Source: an uncultured Ectothiorhodospiraceae bacterium
GTDB taxonomy: Bacteria > Pseudomonadota > Gammaproteobacteria > Nitrococcales > Nitrococcaceae
Assembly (NCBI GenBank): GCA_913056385.1
Contig: CAJXND010000001.1
Span: forward strand, 101,129-165,128
Length of the DNA stretch: 64,000 nt
Direction of reading: 5' to 3'
Of this stretch, positions 1 to 11,474 are shown piece after piece; within the stretch, counting starts at the first letter, position 1, and the number at the start of each line of letters is the position of its first letter. The notes beneath the pieces were generated by a model. It searched no databases, was not told where the DNA came from, and saw only the letters and a program-made list of their open reading frames with translations. A program made the translations under genes and the position numbers.

Positions 1-3000
1 GGCGGAATGCCGAATACGGCATCCACGTCCGGCCGTGCCGCCGGCTGGACGAACTGACGCGCGTAGGCATTGAGGGATTCCAGATAGCGGCGCTGGCCCT
101 CGTTGAAGAGGATGTCGAAGGCCACCGTGCTCTTGCCCGAGCCGGACAGGCCCGTGATCACGGTAAGACGGTCCTGCGGAATCCGCAGATTGATGCCGCG
201 CAGATTGTGCTCCCGTGCGTTGCGGATCTCGATGGCCCGCGGTTCGGCCGTCACCGGCTGTGACACGCCGGCTGCAGTCGGCTCGGGCAGGGGCCCATCC
301 GCCACGCCATCGCCGCGATAGCGTTTCAGTGCCTCGCCGGTATGGCTTCCGGCGATCGTCATGACCGCCCCGGGGGTTCCCTCGGCCACCAGTCGACCAC
401 CGGCATCGCCGCCCTCGGGCCCCAGATCCACCAGCCAGTCGGCGGCGAGCATGACATCGAGGTTGTGCTCGATGAGGATGACCGAATGTCCGGCCTCGAT
501 CAGCCGCTCAAGGGCGGTGAGGAGGACGCGGATGTCCTCGAAATGCAGCCCGGTGGTGGGTTCATCGAAGAGGAACAGCTTGTGCCCGCCGCCCCGCTTG
601 CGGGCCTTGGCCAGGTGACCGGCGAGCTTCAGGCGCTGGGCCTCTCCGCCGGACAGCGTCGGGACCGGCTGTCCGAGTTGCATGTAGCCGAGGCCCACCG
701 CGGCCAGCGGTTCCAGTCCGCGGAGGATGTCCGGCTGGTCGGCAAAGAAGGCACGGGCCTCCTCAACGGTCATCTCCAGGCACTCGGCGATGGAGGCGGG
801 CGGCCGGTCGCAGCCCGGGGCCGGGGCAATGCGCACCTCCAGAACGGCGTCGCGATAGCGGCGTCCGTCGCAGGTGGGGCAGCGCAGATAGACGTCGGAG
901 AGGAACTGCATCTCGACATGCTCGAAGCCGTTGCCACCACAGGCCGGACAGCGGCCGGCCCCGGCGTTGAAACTGAACGTGCCGGCGGTATAGCCGCGCT
1001 CCCGGGCAAGCGGATCGCGGGCGAACGCCTTGCGGATCGGGTCGAAGGCCCCGACATAGCTGGCCGGATTGGAGCGCGTGGTGCGGCCGATGGCCGACTG
1101 ATCCACCAGGACAACCTCGTCGATGCCCTCCGCGCCCTGGATGGCCGTATGGTCGCCGGGTGGATCGACCACCTCGCCCATGGCCTTGCGCAGTCCCCGG
1201 TAGATGATGGACTCGAGCAGCGTGGACTTGCCCGAACCCGATACGCCGGTGAGACAGACCAGCCGATGCAGGGGCAGGCGCACATCGATGCCGCGGAGGT
1301 TGTGCTCGCTGGCGCCCTCGATGGTGAGCCACCGGTCCGGCGTGCCCCGGTCCATGCGTCGATCGGCGGCCTCGACGCGGCGGCGTCCCTGCAGATAGGC
1401 GCCGGTCAGCGATGTCTCATCCCTGAGAAGCGCGGCGGGTGAACCGTTGAAGACAATGTCGCCGCCATCACGGCCGGGCCCGGGGCCGATATCGATGATG
1501 CGGTCGGCGGAATGCATGATATCGGGGTCATGTTCGACCACGAGCAGGGTGTTGCCGGCATCGCGCAGCCGATGCATGACCGAGGTGATGCGCTGGATAT
1601 CCCGGGGATGCAGTCCGATGCTCGGTTCATCCAGCACGAACAGGGTATTGACCAGTGAAGTGCCGAGGGCCGTTGTCAGGTTGATGCGCTGCACCTCCCC
1701 CCCCGACAGTGTCCGTGACTGTCGATCCAGCGTCAGATAACCCACGCCGACCTGCTGGAGAAACCCCAGTCGTGCTCGAATCGCCTCCAGAAGCAGTGGA
1801 ATGGCCTCGTCCAGGGGGGCGGGGAGGGACAGCTGCTCGAAGAACCGCCCGGCACGTTCCAGTGGCAGGCTCATCAGGTCGTGTACATTGAGGCCCGGCA
1901 GCCCCTGGAAGACCGATTCCTGCATCGACATGCCGCGCGGACGGTGTCGCTCGGCGGGCGGCACAGCCAGGGCCGCCTCATCATGGCCGCCCAGGCGCCA
2001 GAGCAGCGCCTCGGGCTTGAGGCGTGCGCCCTCGCAGTCCGGACACAGGTCATAACTGCGATACTTGGACAGCAGCACGCGCACGTGCATCTTATAGCTC
2101 TTCGACTCCAGCCAGTCGAAGAAGCGACGCACGCCGTACCACTGGCCCCGGCCGCCGCCCTCGCCCTCGATGACCCAGTCGCGGTCCGCCGCCGGCAGAT
2201 CCTGCCAGGGGATGTCGGTGGCAACGCCGTGGCGGCGGGCATGGCGGATCAGGTCCTTCTGACACTCCGCGGACTTGCCCGACTGCCAGGGGCGGATGGC
2301 GCCACCGGCCAGGGTCTTGCGCGGGTCCGGAATGACCAGGCCGTAGTCGATGCCCATGATGCGGCCGAAGCCACGGCAGGTCTCGCAGGCGCCCATGGGC
2401 GAGTTGAACGAGAAAAGGCTCGGGCTCGGGTCGCGGTAGTGCCGATCGCAGTCGGCGCAGTGCAGCGCCTGTGAGAATCGATGCTCGCCAATGGGCTCGC
2501 GCTGGTCATCCAGCTCGATCACCACCAGATGGCCACGGCCGTGCTGAAAGGCTGCCTCGGCGGCCTCGATGAGCCGATCGCGCCGGGATTCCTCCACCCG
2601 GATGCGGTCCTGGATGACGCGCAGACGGCCGTCCGGCTGATCGCTGACGCGGGTGTAGCCCTGTCGCGCCAGCAGGCCGCGAATCTCGCTGCGGTCATAG
2701 TTCTCGGGGATGTCCACATCGAAGGCGACCACGGCCCGCGCACCCGGGCAGCGTTCCCTCAGTCGCTGATAGACCCCCTCGGCTGTATCCCGCGTCACGG
2801 CCCGCCCGCAACCACCGCAGTAGAGCTGCGCTCCGCGGGCAAACAGCAGCTTGAGATGGTCATTGAGTTCGGTCATGGTTCCCACGGTGGAGCGGGAGGT
2901 GCGAACCGGGTTGGTCTGATCAATGGCAATGGCCGGCGGGATCCCTTCCACCCGATCCGTGGCGGGACGGTCCATGCGATCAAGGAACTGCCGGGCATAG

Positions 3001-3182
3001 GGTGAGAACGTCTCGACGTAGCGGCGCTGGCCCTCGGCGTAGATGGTGTCGAATGCCAGGGAGGATTTGCCGGACCCCGATACCCCGGTGATGACCGTGA
3101 ACTCCCCGGTGGGCAGATCCAGATCCAGGTTGCGCAGATTGTTCTGGCGGGCACCGCGGATGCGGATGGTGGAGTCACTCAT
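1..3182 (-). CDS. uvrA: Tandem-fused excinuclease ABC subunit UvrA (partial; continues past left edge)
   Basis: DNA-damage recognition ATPase of nucleotide excision repair. The reading frame is open from the ATG at 3182 to base 1. Residues 1 to about 960 form a complete UvrA: Walker A GVSGSGKS (33-40), YARQFL, a first zinc module (CADC and CETC), an LSGGE signature, a second Walker A near residue 643 and a second zinc module (CPAC and CPTC) near 745-765. After the usual UvrA end (SHTGEALKRY) and a short linker, a new UvrA begins near base 245 (NAREHNLRGINL, Walker A GLSGSGKS, EGQRRYLESLNAYARQF). The protein is therefore a head-to-tail double UvrA cut by the window. The start overlaps the tmcA stop by 8 nt, with a TGAGGA Shine-Dalgarno inside tmcA. 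Double-length UvrA proteins are, as I recall, annotated in some proteobacteria; a standard-length copy probably exists elsewhere. Confidence 0.93.
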   Translation of the reverse strand, partial: MSDSTIRIRGARQNNLRNLDLDLPTGEFTVITGVSGSGKSSLAFDTIYAEGQRRYVETFSPYARQFLDRMDRPATDRVEGIPPAIAIDQTNPVRTSRSTVGTMTELNDHLKLLFARGAQLYCGGCGRAVTRDTAEGVYQRLRERCPGARAVVAFDVDIPENYDRSEIRGLLARQGYTRVSDQPDGRLRVIQDRIRVEESRRDRLIEAAEAAFQHGRGHLVVIELDDQREPIGEHRFSQALHCADCDRHYRDPSPSLFSFNSPMGACETCRGFGRIMGIDYGLVIPDPRKTLAGGAIRPWQSGKSAECQKDLIRHARRHGVATDIPWQDLPAADRDWVIEGEGGGRGQWYGVRRFFDWLESKSYKMHVRVLLSKYRSYDLCPDCEGARLKPEALLWRLGGHDEAALAVPPAERHRPRGMSMQESVFQGLPGLNVHDLMSLPLERAGRFFEQLSLPAPLDEAIPLLLEAIRARLGFLQQVGVGYLTLDRQSRTLSGGEVQRINLTTALGTSLVNTLFVLDEPSIGLHPRDIQRITSVMHRLRDAGNTLLVVEHDPDIMHSADRIIDIGPGPGRDGGDIVFNGSPAALLRDETSLTGAYLQGRRRVEAADRRMDRGTPDRWLTIEGASEHNLRGIDVRLPLHRLVCLTGVSGSGKSTLLESIIYRGLRKAMGEVVDPPGDHTAIQGAEGIDEVVLVDQSAIGRTTRSNPASYVGAFDPIRKAFARDPLARERGYTAGTFSFNAGAGRCPACGGNGFEHVEMQFLSDVYLRCPTCDGRRYRDAVLEVRIAPAPGCDRPPASIAECLEMTVEEARAFFADQPDILRGLEPLAAVGLGYMQLGQPVPTLSGGEAQRLKLAGHLAKARKRGGGHKLFLFDEPTTGLHFEDIRVLLTALERLIEAGHSVILIEHNLDVMLAADWLVDLGPEGGDAGGRLVAEGTPGAVMTIAGSHTGEALKRYRGDGVADGPLPEPTAAGVSQPVTAEPRAIEIRNAREHNLRGINLRIPQDRLTVITGLSGSGKSTVAFDILFNEGQRRYLESLNAYARQFVQPAARPDVDAVFGIP

Positions 3183-5201
3183 CGTCGGTCCTCAGGCTTT
3201 GTGCGAGCAGTTGGCGCAGCCGGGCAATCGCCTCGCGGCGCCCGGATAGTCCGGCCATCCGGGCCATGGTCGTCGCGTCGTGGGGCCGGTCCACCGCGGC
3301 ATCCAGCAGCGCCCGGTCAGCGCCGCTGAAGGCCCCGGTGCCGTGCGCCGCCCACCGCGCCAGCGCACCATGGCTATCCAGCAGCGGCCGATGGCCGAAG
3401 GCAAAGGCCTCAAGATCGGCCCGGTCCACCGCGGCTGGATCGCAGGGTGCCGGCAGGCCGCTCTGCAGGCGGGCGGCCATTTCCGGTGTCAGATCGCGCA
3501 GACCGTGGGCGAGCTGGTCGGGCAGGTGCACAGCCAGCCGCTGACGGGCCTGTGCCAGAAGCTCGTCTCCGCGCTCATTCAGGGCCTGCATCAGGATGAC
3601 CGCATGGGTCCCGCTGCGTGCATCGCGGCGGTTGCCCACCCTTGCCGGCCGGAATCCGCAGGCGAGCCAGAAGTCTAGCACCTCGGCGGTCATCCCGAAG
3701 CTGGTGCCAAGCCAGTCGAGCCCGTTATCCATGGCGTCCTCTCGAGCGGCCTCCACCAGCGCCCGGCCGATGCCGGCACGCCGACAGTCCGGATGGACCG
3801 CGATGCGCTGGATACGCATTCCCTCACGGGTCGCGGCATCGATGATGCCGGCGTGGAATGTCAGTGACTGGGCGATCAGGTGACCGGCCGGTCGGCGTCG
3901 GCCGGCGTGAATGTGCCGGCTCAGCGCCGGCTCCAGTCCGCCCTCGACGCGGGCAGCGAGGATTCCGATGACGGCGCCCCCATCACGGGCCAGCCAGATC
4001 CGCATGGACGGGTCATCCAGCAGCTGGCGCAGGTCCCGGGGGCGGGTCTGGTAATGCCCGGCAACCAGAAGGCCGAAGGCATCGGCCAGATCCTCCTCTC
4101 TGTCCGCCAGATCGGCGGCCATGACACGCTCGACCGTCGGGGCGGCCACTCTGCCATGCGGCCGCGGATCGGTATCCAGGAGCAGGAGCCTGTCGATCAG
4201 CACCTCAAGGGGGTCGTCCGGCGCCCAGCGGATGGGTCGCGAGAGTTTCATGTGCCGGAACGCCCGCGGTCGGGTGGCCAGGGTCTCCGCCAGCCTGACG
4301 ATCAGGCCACGGCCGCTGCCCTCATAGCCGTGCACGGTGCCGGTCATCACACAGCGGGGGTTCTCCTCGATCAGCCGTGCCACCAGCGGGAGGGGCAGTG
4401 CGGCCGCCTCGTCGATGAGCAGCAGTGACGGGTCCGGCCGGACATCCTCGGGCGCAAGGAAAACCGGGGGCGTACTCCCGGCGCTGGCCAGTGCCGTGGC
4501 GGCGGCGGATCGGGAGGGTGCCGTGAGCCGGATGCTGCGTCCGTCGCCGTGGGCACGCACGGCGAGGCCCAGTGCGGCCGACTTGCCGCGCCCGCGATCG
4601 GCGGTGATCAGCAGGGTTGCCGCGCCGTCAATCCGCATCATGTCGATGATCGCCTCAATGACCTGCCTTTGCGCCGCAGTGGGTTCAACCGGGGCAGTGC
4701 CCATGCGTGCGTCGCCGGTCGGGCGGGGCAGCGTCCTCATGTCGTCATCCGCCGTCTGCCGCCGGACCACCGGCGAGGCGGCGAGATGCCGGATCAGTCG
4801 GGCGATGAATGCCGATCCCGCCGGGGCGGGGCGGACACCCTCGCTCAACAGTAAGGTCAGGGCGGGATCCGGGTTGGTTGGCCAGTCCCCGGCCGGTGGC
4901 GAGAGCAGCAGGCAGTGACCGCCGCCGCGGATCGCTCCGGCGAGTGCGCCGAGATCATCCGGATCGAAGCCGGCGTGCGCGTCGATGACCCCGGCGTCGA
5001 GTGTTCGGCCCAGGAGCGATCGACCCTGACCGGCAGGGACTGCACGAACCTCCCCCGGGCCGGTTTCGCCGTCATCTCCCGCGGTCGTCCCGATCCAGCC
5101 GACGGTTTCGGGGCGGTGGTCTGCCAGCAGATCCAGCGCCTGCTGCCGGCATCCGGCCGACGTGCCTTCGATCCAGAGCAGCTCGCGGGACCGGTCGGAC
5201 A

Positions 5202-5202
<1 letters not shown>
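3175..5202 (-). CDS. tmcA: tRNA(Met) cytidine acetyltransferase TmcA
   Basis: Makes N4-acetylcytidine at the wobble position of elongator tRNA-Met, using acetyl-CoA and ATP. About 675 residues, the size expected of the bacterial enzyme. It shows a helicase-like ATPase with Walker A TADRGRGKS (about residue 203), a Walker B-like LLIDEAAALPLP, and then a GNAT acetyl-CoA site (IAVHPDCRRAGIGRALVEAA). The ATG at 5202 overlaps the stop of the upstream ABC exporter by 1 nt (TGATG); a GTG at 5205 is an alternative start. The 3' end overlaps uvrA by 8 nt, so exporter, tmcA and uvrA probably form one operon. Confidence 0.92.
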
Positions 5203-7046
<1,844 letters not shown>

Positions 7047-7052
7047 CCCGCC

Positions 7053-7058
7053 AGTCTA
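7053..7058 (-). promoter_or_regulatory. Putative -10 element (TAGACT) of the ABC exporter, leaderless arrangement
   Basis: TAGACT on the minus strand ends 6 nt before the ATG at 7046. No convincing -35 is visible. One of eight TANNNT hexamers at this distance from a start codon in the window. Confidence 0.35.
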
Positions 7059-7098
7059 ACGCATGACTTGACGGCCCGGCGGAATTGGAGGTTAACTC

Positions 7099-7191
7099 AT
7101 GGCCATGATGACGGAATCCAGCAATCGTCCCGCCACCGTGCTTCTCCGCGGCCTGCTCCCCGGGCTGCTGCTGCGCCACGCGCGCAGTTAA
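7099..7191 (+). CDS. leuL: Leucine-rich leader peptide of leuA (attenuator)
   Basis: A 30-codon reading frame starting ATG at 7099 and ending TAA at 7191, with a strong Shine-Dalgarno (GGAGG) 8 nt upstream. Its second half reads VLLRGLLPGLLLRHARS: seven leucine codons among the last 16 residues, including LL and LLL runs. It lies 81 nt upstream of the leuA ATG at 7273. Leucine-codon-rich leader peptides upstream of leuA are the hallmark of leucine-sensing attenuation, in which ribosome stalling on Leu codons changes the fold of the downstream RNA. The name leuL is by analogy. No classical terminator with a T-tract is visible downstream, so the output could be translational or use another fold. 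Confidence 0.75.
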   Translation: MAMMTESSNRPATVLLRGLLPGLLLRHARS

Positions 7192-7226
7192 TAAAACCCC
7201 ACCCCAGACAATCTGATTCCCCTGCA

Positions 7227-7244
7227 ACCGCCATCAACGGCGGT
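7227..7244 (+). promoter_or_regulatory. Hairpin between leader peptide and leuA
   Basis: ACCGCC-ATCAAC-GGCGGT, a perfect 6-bp stem with a 6-nt loop, lies 28 nt before the leuA ATG at 7273. It has no T-tract, so it is not a standard intrinsic terminator. It is a candidate component of leuA attenuation. Confidence 0.4.
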
Positions 7245-7272
7245 ATCCGGCCCGTTGCATGACAGGGAGCGC

Positions 7273-8979
7273 ATGACGATGCTCGATGACCCAAGCCGTA
7301 AATATCAGCCTTTCCGTCCGATCCGGCTCCAGGACCGGCAATGGCCGGACCATACGATCACCCGGCCGCCGGTCTGGATGAGCACCGATCTGCGCGATGG
7401 TAACCAGGCGCTGTTCGAACCCATGGATGTCGGGCGCAAACGCGCGTTGTACGACTGCCTGGTGGACGTCGGTTTCAGCGAGATCGAGGTGGGTTTTCCG
7501 TCCGCCTCGCAGGCCGATCATGACTTCGTCCGTCATCTGATCGACAGCGATGCGATTCCCGAGGGCGTCTGGATCGAGGTGCTCACCCAGGCGCGGCCGG
7601 AGCTGATCGAGCGCACCTTCGAGGCCGTGGCCGGCGCGCCCCGCGTGATCATCCATGTCTACAACGCGACCTCGCCGGTGTTCCGCGAGGTGGTGTTCCG
7701 GCAGAGCGCCGAGGGCGTCCAGACAATGGCCGTCGAGGCGGCCCGGCAGATCCGCGACCTGGCCGCCGGGCGTCCCCGGACGGCCTGGCGCTTCCAGTAC
7801 AGTCCGGAGACCTTCAGCACCACCGAGCCGGCGTTCGCCCTGTCCGTGGTCGACGCCGTGACGGCGATCTGGGAGGCCTCGGCGGATGCGCCGGTGATCA
7901 TCAACCTGCCGGCTACCGTGGAGATGGCCTCACCCAACGTCTACGCTGATCAGATCGAGTGGATGCACCGGCATCTCGCCCGTCGGGAGGGGATCGTGCT
8001 GAGCGTCCATCCGCACAACGATCGGGGGACCGGTGTCGCGGCGGCGGAGCTTGCCCTCATGGCGGGTGCCGACCGGGTCGAGGGCTGTCTTTTCGGTAAC
8101 GGCGAGCGGACCGGCAACGTTGATCTCGTGACCCTCGCGCTCAATCTCTATACCCAGGGCGTGCATCCCGGGCTGGACTTCTCGCGTATCAACGACGTGC
8201 TGCGCACCGTCGAGCACTGCACCCAGATCCCGGTCCACCCACGGCATCCCTATGTCGGCGACCTGGTCTTCACGGCATTCTCCGGATCCCACCAGGACGC
8301 CATTCGCAAGGGCTTTGCCGTACAGCCGGAAGATGGGCTCTGGTCAGTGCCTTACCTGACGATCGACCCGCGCGACCTGGGACGCAGCTATGAGTCGGTG
8401 ATCCGGGTCAATAGCCAGTCGGGCAAGGGAGGCATGGCCTACCTGATGGAGCAGGCTTATGGCGTGACACTGCCGCGGCGGCTGCAGGTGGAATTCTCGC
8501 GGGTGGTGCAGGCGCATATGGATGCCGGTGGCGGCGAGGTGGCCGCCGAGACCCTCTGGGAGATCTTTGAACGCGAGTATCTGCGCCTGGAGACGCCCAT
8601 CCACTATATCGGCCACAGCCTGTTCGATGCCGGCGAACGCCAGGGCCTTCGGCTTCGCATCCGGCGGGATGGGGAGGTCGTTACCCTGAACGGCTTTGGC
8701 AACGGGCCCATCGATGCACTGCTGGATGCCCTGGGGAGCCCGGTGCGAGTCCAGCACTACGAGGAGCATTCCCTCAGCCATGGTTCCGATGCCGGCGCGA
8801 TATGTTTCATGGAGCTTGCCGCAGAGGGCATTGACGGCGATGTCTACGGTGTCGGCATGGATGCCAATATCGTCACCGCCTCGGTGCGCGCGGTCTTGAG
8901 CGGCATTAACCGAATGGCGTCTCAGGCGCCGGCGGTACTCGGCAACGCCGCCAGTGTGGCGAGGAATGCCTCGCCATAG
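7273..8979 (+). CDS. leuA: 2-isopropylmalate synthase LeuA (long form)
   Basis: First committed step of leucine synthesis: acetyl-CoA plus 2-oxoisovalerate gives 2-isopropylmalate. 568 residues from the ATG at 7273, the long LeuA class found in many proteobacteria. The TIM barrel carries [15 protein letters not shown] near the N-terminus, [11 protein letters not shown] and [13 protein letters not shown]-terminal regulatory domain for leucine feedback follows. I chose 7273 because family members start MTMLxDPSxKY and AGGGAG precedes it; a TTG at 7255 is in frame but less likely, and ATG 7279 is possible. It follows the leucine-rich leader peptide. The last 58 nt overlap the 3' end of recQ on the other strand. 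Confidence 0.95.
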   Translation: MTMLDDPSRKYQPFRPIRLQDRQWPDHTITRPPVWMSTDLRDGNQALFEPMDVGRKRALYDCLVDVGFSEIEVGFPSASQADHDFVRHLIDSDAIPEGVWIEVLTQARPELIERTFEAVAGAPRVIIHVYNATSPVFREVVFRQSAEGVQTMAVEAARQIRDLAAGRPRTAWRFQYSPETFSTTEPAFALSVVDAVTAIWEASADAPVIINLPATVEMASPNVYADQIEWMHRHLARREGIVLSVHPHNDRGTGVAAAELALMAGADRVEGCLFGNGERTGNVDLVTLALNLYTQGVHPGLDFSRINDVLRTVEHCTQIPVHPRHPYVGDLVFTAFSGSHQDAIRKGFAVQPEDGLWSVPYLTIDPRDLGRSYESVIRVNSQSGKGGMAYLMEQAYGVTLPRRLQVEFSRVVQAHMDAGGGEVAAETLWEIFEREYLRLETPIHYIGHSLFDAGERQGLRLRIRRDGEVVTLNGFGNGPIDALLDALGSPVRVQHYEEHSLSHGSDAGAICFMELAAEGIDGDVYGVGMDANIVTASVRAVLSGINRMASQAPAVLGNAASVARNASP

Positions 8980-10748
8980 CGCTCCAGCTTGCGCGCCCCG
9001 ACGCCGGGCAGGTCGGCGAATTCGGCCAGGTTCGCGGGGCGCTGCTCGAGCATGGCGAGCAGCGTTGCATCATGAAAGATGACGTAGGGCGGGACGCCCT
9101 CGTGCTCGGCAAGGCGGCGACGCTCCGCGCGCAGGGCGGCCCAGGTATCGGGGTCGACGGCCACGTCGGCCGCGGCGATCCGCATTCGTGGCTGCGCCCG
9201 CCGGCCGGGCAGGTCCTCGCGCAGCGACAGCCCGGCCTCGCCCCGTAGCAGTGGGCGGCAGGCCTCCGCCAGACGCAGGCCACCGTGGCCCTCGGGGTCC
9301 GGTTCGAGGTAGCCGTGTGCCAGTAGCTGCCGGGTGATGGACTGCCAGGTGGCCCGAGGCAGATCGGTGCCGATGCCGAAGGTGCTCAAGCGCTCATGGC
9401 CGCGCTGGCGGAGACGCTCGTTGCCCTCGCCGAGCAGTACGTCGATGACATGGGCGGCCCCGAAGCGTTGTCCGGTTCGGTAGACGCAGGACAGCAGTCG
9501 TCTCGCCGGATCCGCGGCCTCCCACGTGCGGGGTGGATTCTGGCAGTTGTCGCAGTTGCCGCAGCGGTCCGGATAGTCCTCGCCGAAATGCGCCAGTAGT
9601 GTGGGCCGGCGGCACTGGCTTGTCTCGCAGAATGCGAGCAGCGCCCCCAGGCGCTGTTGTTCACGGCGCTTGTGTCCGGCGCCGGCCTGCGACTCGGAAC
9701 TCATCTGGCGGATGCGATAGATGTCCTGCAGACCGTAGACAAGCCACGCCTCTGCCGGTAACCCGTCCCGACCGGCCCGGCCGGTCTCCTGATAGTAGGC
9801 CTCGAGCGTCTTGGGCAGGTCGAGATGCGCGACAAAGCGGACATCCGGCTTGTCGATGCCCATGCCGAAGGCCACGGTGGCCACCATCACAAGGCCATCC
9901 TCGCGCAGGAAACGGGACTGGTGATGCTGCCGGAGGGCCGACTCGAGACCGGCATGGTAGGCAAGCGCCGGGATACCCCGAGCGTTGAGCCAGTCGGCGA
10001 TCTGCTCGGTCGCCCGGCGTGACATGCAGTAGACGATCCCGGATTCGCCGGCATGACGCTCGCGGATGAAGCGCAGCAGCTGCTCCCGGGGCCGGTCCTT
10101 GAGCCCGACTTCATAGCGGATGTTGGGCCGGTCGAAACTCGAGACGAAGACCCGGGCATCGGCGGGCAGTAATCGCTGGCGGATCTCCTCGCGGGTGCGC
10201 TGATCGGCCGTCGCCGTGAGGGCCACACGTGGGACGCCGGGGAAGCGGTCGCCAAGGATGTCCAGCTGCAGATACTCGGGCCGGAAATCATGGCCCCACT
10301 GCGAGACGCAATGCGCCTCGTCGATGGCAAACAGCGCGATCCGGATGCCGGAAAGGCGCTGCAGGAGGTCGCCGCCGAGCAGTCGCTCCGGCGCCACGTA
10401 GAGCAGATCGAGTTCCTCGGCCTGCAGTGCGCGCTCGATATCGAGCCGTTCCTCGATGGAAAGGCTCGAGTTCAGTGCGGCGGCGCGGACACCCTGCTGG
10501 CGCAGGGCGGCCACCTGATCCGACATGAGGGCGATCAGCGGCGAGACGACGATGGCCACGCCCTCGCGCAGGAGCGCCGGGATCTGGTAGCACAGCGACT
10601 TGCCGCCACCGGTCGGCATGAGCACCAGGGCATCGCCACCCGCAGCGATACAGTCGATGACTTCGCCCTGCTGGCCGCGGAAGCGCGGATAGCCGAATAC
10701 CTGCTCGAGCACGGCCCGAGCGGCCGTGCTCCCCTGCGATGCCGTCAT
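8922..10748 (-). CDS. recQ: ATP-dependent DNA helicase RecQ
   Basis: 3'-5' helicase of recombination and fork repair, 608 residues. Visible: Walker [13 protein letters not shown] (about 43-54), the DEAH box in [19 protein letters not shown], the QxxGRAGRDG motif, four zinc cysteines (CETSQC and CGNCDNC), a winged-helix region, and a C-terminal HRDC domain ([19 protein letters not shown]). It follows the OmpA-like gene by 22 nt and is probably co-transcribed with it. Its 3' end overlaps that of leuA by 58 nt. Confidence 0.95.
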   Translation of the reverse strand: MTASQGSTAARAVLEQVFGYPRFRGQQGEVIDCIAAGGDALVLMPTGGGKSLCYQIPALLREGVAIVVSPLIALMSDQVAALRQQGVRAAALNSSLSIEERLDIERALQAEELDLLYVAPERLLGGDLLQRLSGIRIALFAIDEAHCVSQWGHDFRPEYLQLDILGDRFPGVPRVALTATADQRTREEIRQRLLPADARVFVSSFDRPNIRYEVGLKDRPREQLLRFIRERHAGESGIVYCMSRRATEQIADWLNARGIPALAYHAGLESALRQHHQSRFLREDGLVMVATVAFGMGIDKPDVRFVAHLDLPKTLEAYYQETGRAGRDGLPAEAWLVYGLQDIYRIRQMSSESQAGAGHKRREQQRLGALLAFCETSQCRRPTLLAHFGEDYPDRCGNCDNCQNPPRTWEAADPARRLLSCVYRTGQRFGAAHVIDVLLGEGNERLRQRGHERLSTFGIGTDLPRATWQSITRQLLAHGYLEPDPEGHGGLRLAEACRPLLRGEAGLSLREDLPGRRAQPRMRIAAADVAVDPDTWAALRAERRRLAEHEGVPPYVIFHDATLLAMLEQRPANLAEFADLPGVGARKLERYGEAFLATLAALPSTAGA

Positions 10749-10770
10749 TTGCGCCTTTCTACTCGCCCGG

Positions 10771-11415
10771 TCAGTTGTCGCGGGTGAGGTCGAGAACGAG
10801 TTCCGTGCGGCGGTTGGGCGCCAGGCAAGCGATCAGCGCCTCGCGGCCCTGGTCATCGGCGCATTCAACGACCGGATCCGCTTCACCCACCCCGGTGGCC
10901 CGAATGCGGGCATCATCGAGCGCAGTCAGGCTCTCCAGGTAGTCGGCCACGGCATCCGCCCGCGCCTGCGACAGATTGCGGTTGTAGGCCTCGCTGCCCA
11001 GTCGGTCGGTATGGCCAATGGCCTCCACCTCGGTGATCTGCCAGTCGGAACCGATGTCACCAATGGCGGCACGGACCGCGTTCCGGCCGCGCGGACTGAG
11101 CTCGGCCGAATCGAAAGCGAACAGGACTTCGGAGCGGATCTCGCGGATCTGTTCGGCTTGCTCGGCGGGTTCAGCGGCGCTCGAGGACTCGTCATCCATG
11201 GCGGCCTGGTCATCGGCTACCGGGTCACCGCAGGCCGGCGTGGGTTCGCCGGTGCGTGTGGGATCGCGCCAGCACAGGCCGTCCTCGTTGCGCCAGGGCT
11301 GCCCCTCGGCGTTGGTCCAGGCCGGGTGATAAGTGGTCTCGGCGGTGGCGACGGGCGCGGCCAGCGTCAGCAGGAGGCCGGCGATGAGCAGGCTTTTCCA
11401 GGGGTAGTGCGTCAT
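10771..11415 (-). CDS. OmpA-family peptidoglycan-binding protein
   Basis: Exported 214-residue protein with a signal peptide ([18 protein letters not shown], cleavage about residue 25). A spacer with [12 protein letters not shown], as in Pal/OmpA-like envelope proteins, leads to a C-terminal OmpA domain: [18 protein letters not shown] then [23 protein letters not shown]. The GHTD and NLSxxRA motifs are the peptidoglycan-binding core. There is no lipobox cysteine and no beta-barrel domain, so a soluble periplasmic or envelope-tethered role is likely. It precedes recQ by 22 nt and follows dnaE2 by 59 nt; I see no functional link to either. Confidence 0.85.
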   Translation of the reverse strand: MTHYPWKSLLIAGLLLTLAAPVATAETTYHPAWTNAEGQPWRNEDGLCWRDPTRTGEPTPACGDPVADDQAAMDDESSSAAEPAEQAEQIREIRSEVLFAFDSAELSPRGRNAVRAAIGDIGSDWQITEVEAIGHTDRLGSEAYNRNLSQARADAVADYLESLTALDDARIRATGVGEADPVVECADDQGREALIACLAPNRRTELVLDLTRDN

Positions 11416-11474
11416 GAGCGGATACCGTCCGGTTGGAAGTGGATCTCCATGATATCGCCGTCATGCCCCGTAAG

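Noticed and set aside
7068-7097. TTGACG-N18-TTAACT as a promoter for leuA
   Set aside because: Transcription would start after the leader-peptide ATG and Shine-Dalgarno, which are strong signals themselves.
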